DNA from: Microbulbifer variabilis
GTDB lineage: Bacteria; Pseudomonadota; Gammaproteobacteria; Pseudomonadales; Cellvibrionaceae
Length of the DNA: 64,000 nt
Assembly (NCBI RefSeq): GCF_020524905.1
Contig: NZ_JAIVKI010000008.1
Coordinates: 62,001 to 126,000, forward strand
Direction: 5' to 3'
Position 1 is the first letter of the stretch. Every line of letters begins with the position of its first letter. The notes beneath the pieces were generated by a model. The model worked only from the letters and a program-made list of their open reading frames with translations. It was not told where the DNA came from and did not search any database. The position numbers and the translations under genes were made by a program. Shown here piece after piece: positions 63,761 to 64,000 of this stretch.

Positions 63761-64000
63761 ATGACTTTTGCAATTGCAACCGCCGTTACCCTGTTACTGG
63801 GGTACCTGATTTTCGCCATCGTTCGCCTCGGCTATGTAGGGCGCCTGTCACTACTGGCCACTTGGGACGATCGCATCGACCGCGCACTGGAGTTTGCCGC
63901 CCACCGCCACGGCAAGCGGGAATTGATTGAGTTGACTCGGCCACTGGCATGGACTCAGCAACAGCACTGGAATGCACCTCAGATTCTCGACACCGTGAAA
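63761..64000 (+). CDS. Membrane-anchored protein, start only (runs off window)
   Basis: 80 residues visible from the ATG at 63761, 7 bp after the acyltransferase stop. One TM helix about 4-24 (IATAVTLLLGYLIFAIVRLGY), then DDRIDRALEFAAHRHGKRELIELTRPLAW, which has the flavour of the start of an AMP-dependent ligase (an ALxxAAxRHGxRELI pattern before the first strand). That identification is weak, and the catalytic motifs would lie outside the window. Confidence 0.6.
   Translation, partial: MTFAIATAVTLLLGYLIFAIVRLGYVGRLSLLATWDDRIDRALEFAAHRHGKRELIELTRPLAWTQQQHWNAPQILDTVK

Noticed and set aside
1-64000. CRISPR arrays, rRNA or tRNA genes, insertion sequences
   Set aside because: No regularly spaced repeats, cloverleaf-like sequences, transposase frames or terminal repeats were recognised by reading.

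Overview
The window looks like chromosomal DNA of a marine gammaproteobacterium of the Cellvibrionales type (Saccharophagus, Teredinibacter, Cellvibrio, Microbulbifer group). The main pointers are a fused BioH-BioC protein, a creBCD locus, an AlgZ/AlgR-like pair, a fimX gene close to a serB/ytjB divergent pair as in Pseudomonas, and a complete leucine catabolic (liu) operon. The assignment is inference from gene content and was not tested by a search. Most of the window is GC-rich and densely coding, with frequent GTG starts and 4-bp stop/start overlaps.

Left part (1-17,600). A cut-off MscS-type channel is followed by a short envelope protein and an RND pump in which the permease precedes the adaptor. 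Then come a LytS/LytTR two-component pair (AlgZ/AlgR-like), an EVE-domain protein, creD-creC-creB, a flavin reductase with the active-site lid of iodotyrosine deiodinases, a DUF3094 membrane peptide, and a long acyl-CoA dehydrogenase behind a perfect PsrA-type operator.

Biotin region (16,172-21,540). bioB, bioF and the bioHC fusion form an overlapping operon with a BirA-like operator at its promoter. bioD is nearby but cut off by an L,D-transpeptidase gene on the other strand. comF starts inside the BirA-like operator and is followed by a FabH-like ketoacyl synthase.

Middle (23,500-34,300). This holds a PadR regulator with its own operator, an AlaE-type exporter next to an Asp/Glu racemase, a degenerate hybrid sensor protein without an ATPase domain, a Tic20-like membrane protein, PEP carboxylase, a TetR gene divergent from a membrane-anchored nitroreductase with two matching operators between them, and a DUF945 protein.

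AT-rich accessory stretch (about 34,300-42,470). It has long spacers, unfamiliar small or secreted proteins, a two-frame membrane gene carrying a dnaX-type slippery heptamer, a DUF1287 protein, a multicopper oxidase broken by a stop and a frameshift, and a tight two-gene unit of an Ub-Mut7-C RNase-like protein plus an atypical SDR protein.

Right part (42,500-59,080). liuR-liuA-liuB-liuC-liuD-liuE runs leftward with a LiuR-type palindrome upstream. It is followed by ytjB-like/serB, a short unlisted lipoprotein gene with a strong Shine-Dalgarno, an M1 lipoprotein aminopeptidase, a Tat-exported PhoD phosphatase and FimX.

Right edge (59,830-64,000). A rightward operon runs off the window: a type II 3-dehydroquinate synthase homologue, a thioester-reductase-like SDR, a stand-alone HHxxxD acyltransferase/condensation protein, and the start of a membrane-anchored protein. 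Its content suggests an undescribed biosynthetic cluster using an aminohydroxybenzoate-like or dehydroquinate-like unit. This is the strongest candidate for a new system in the window.
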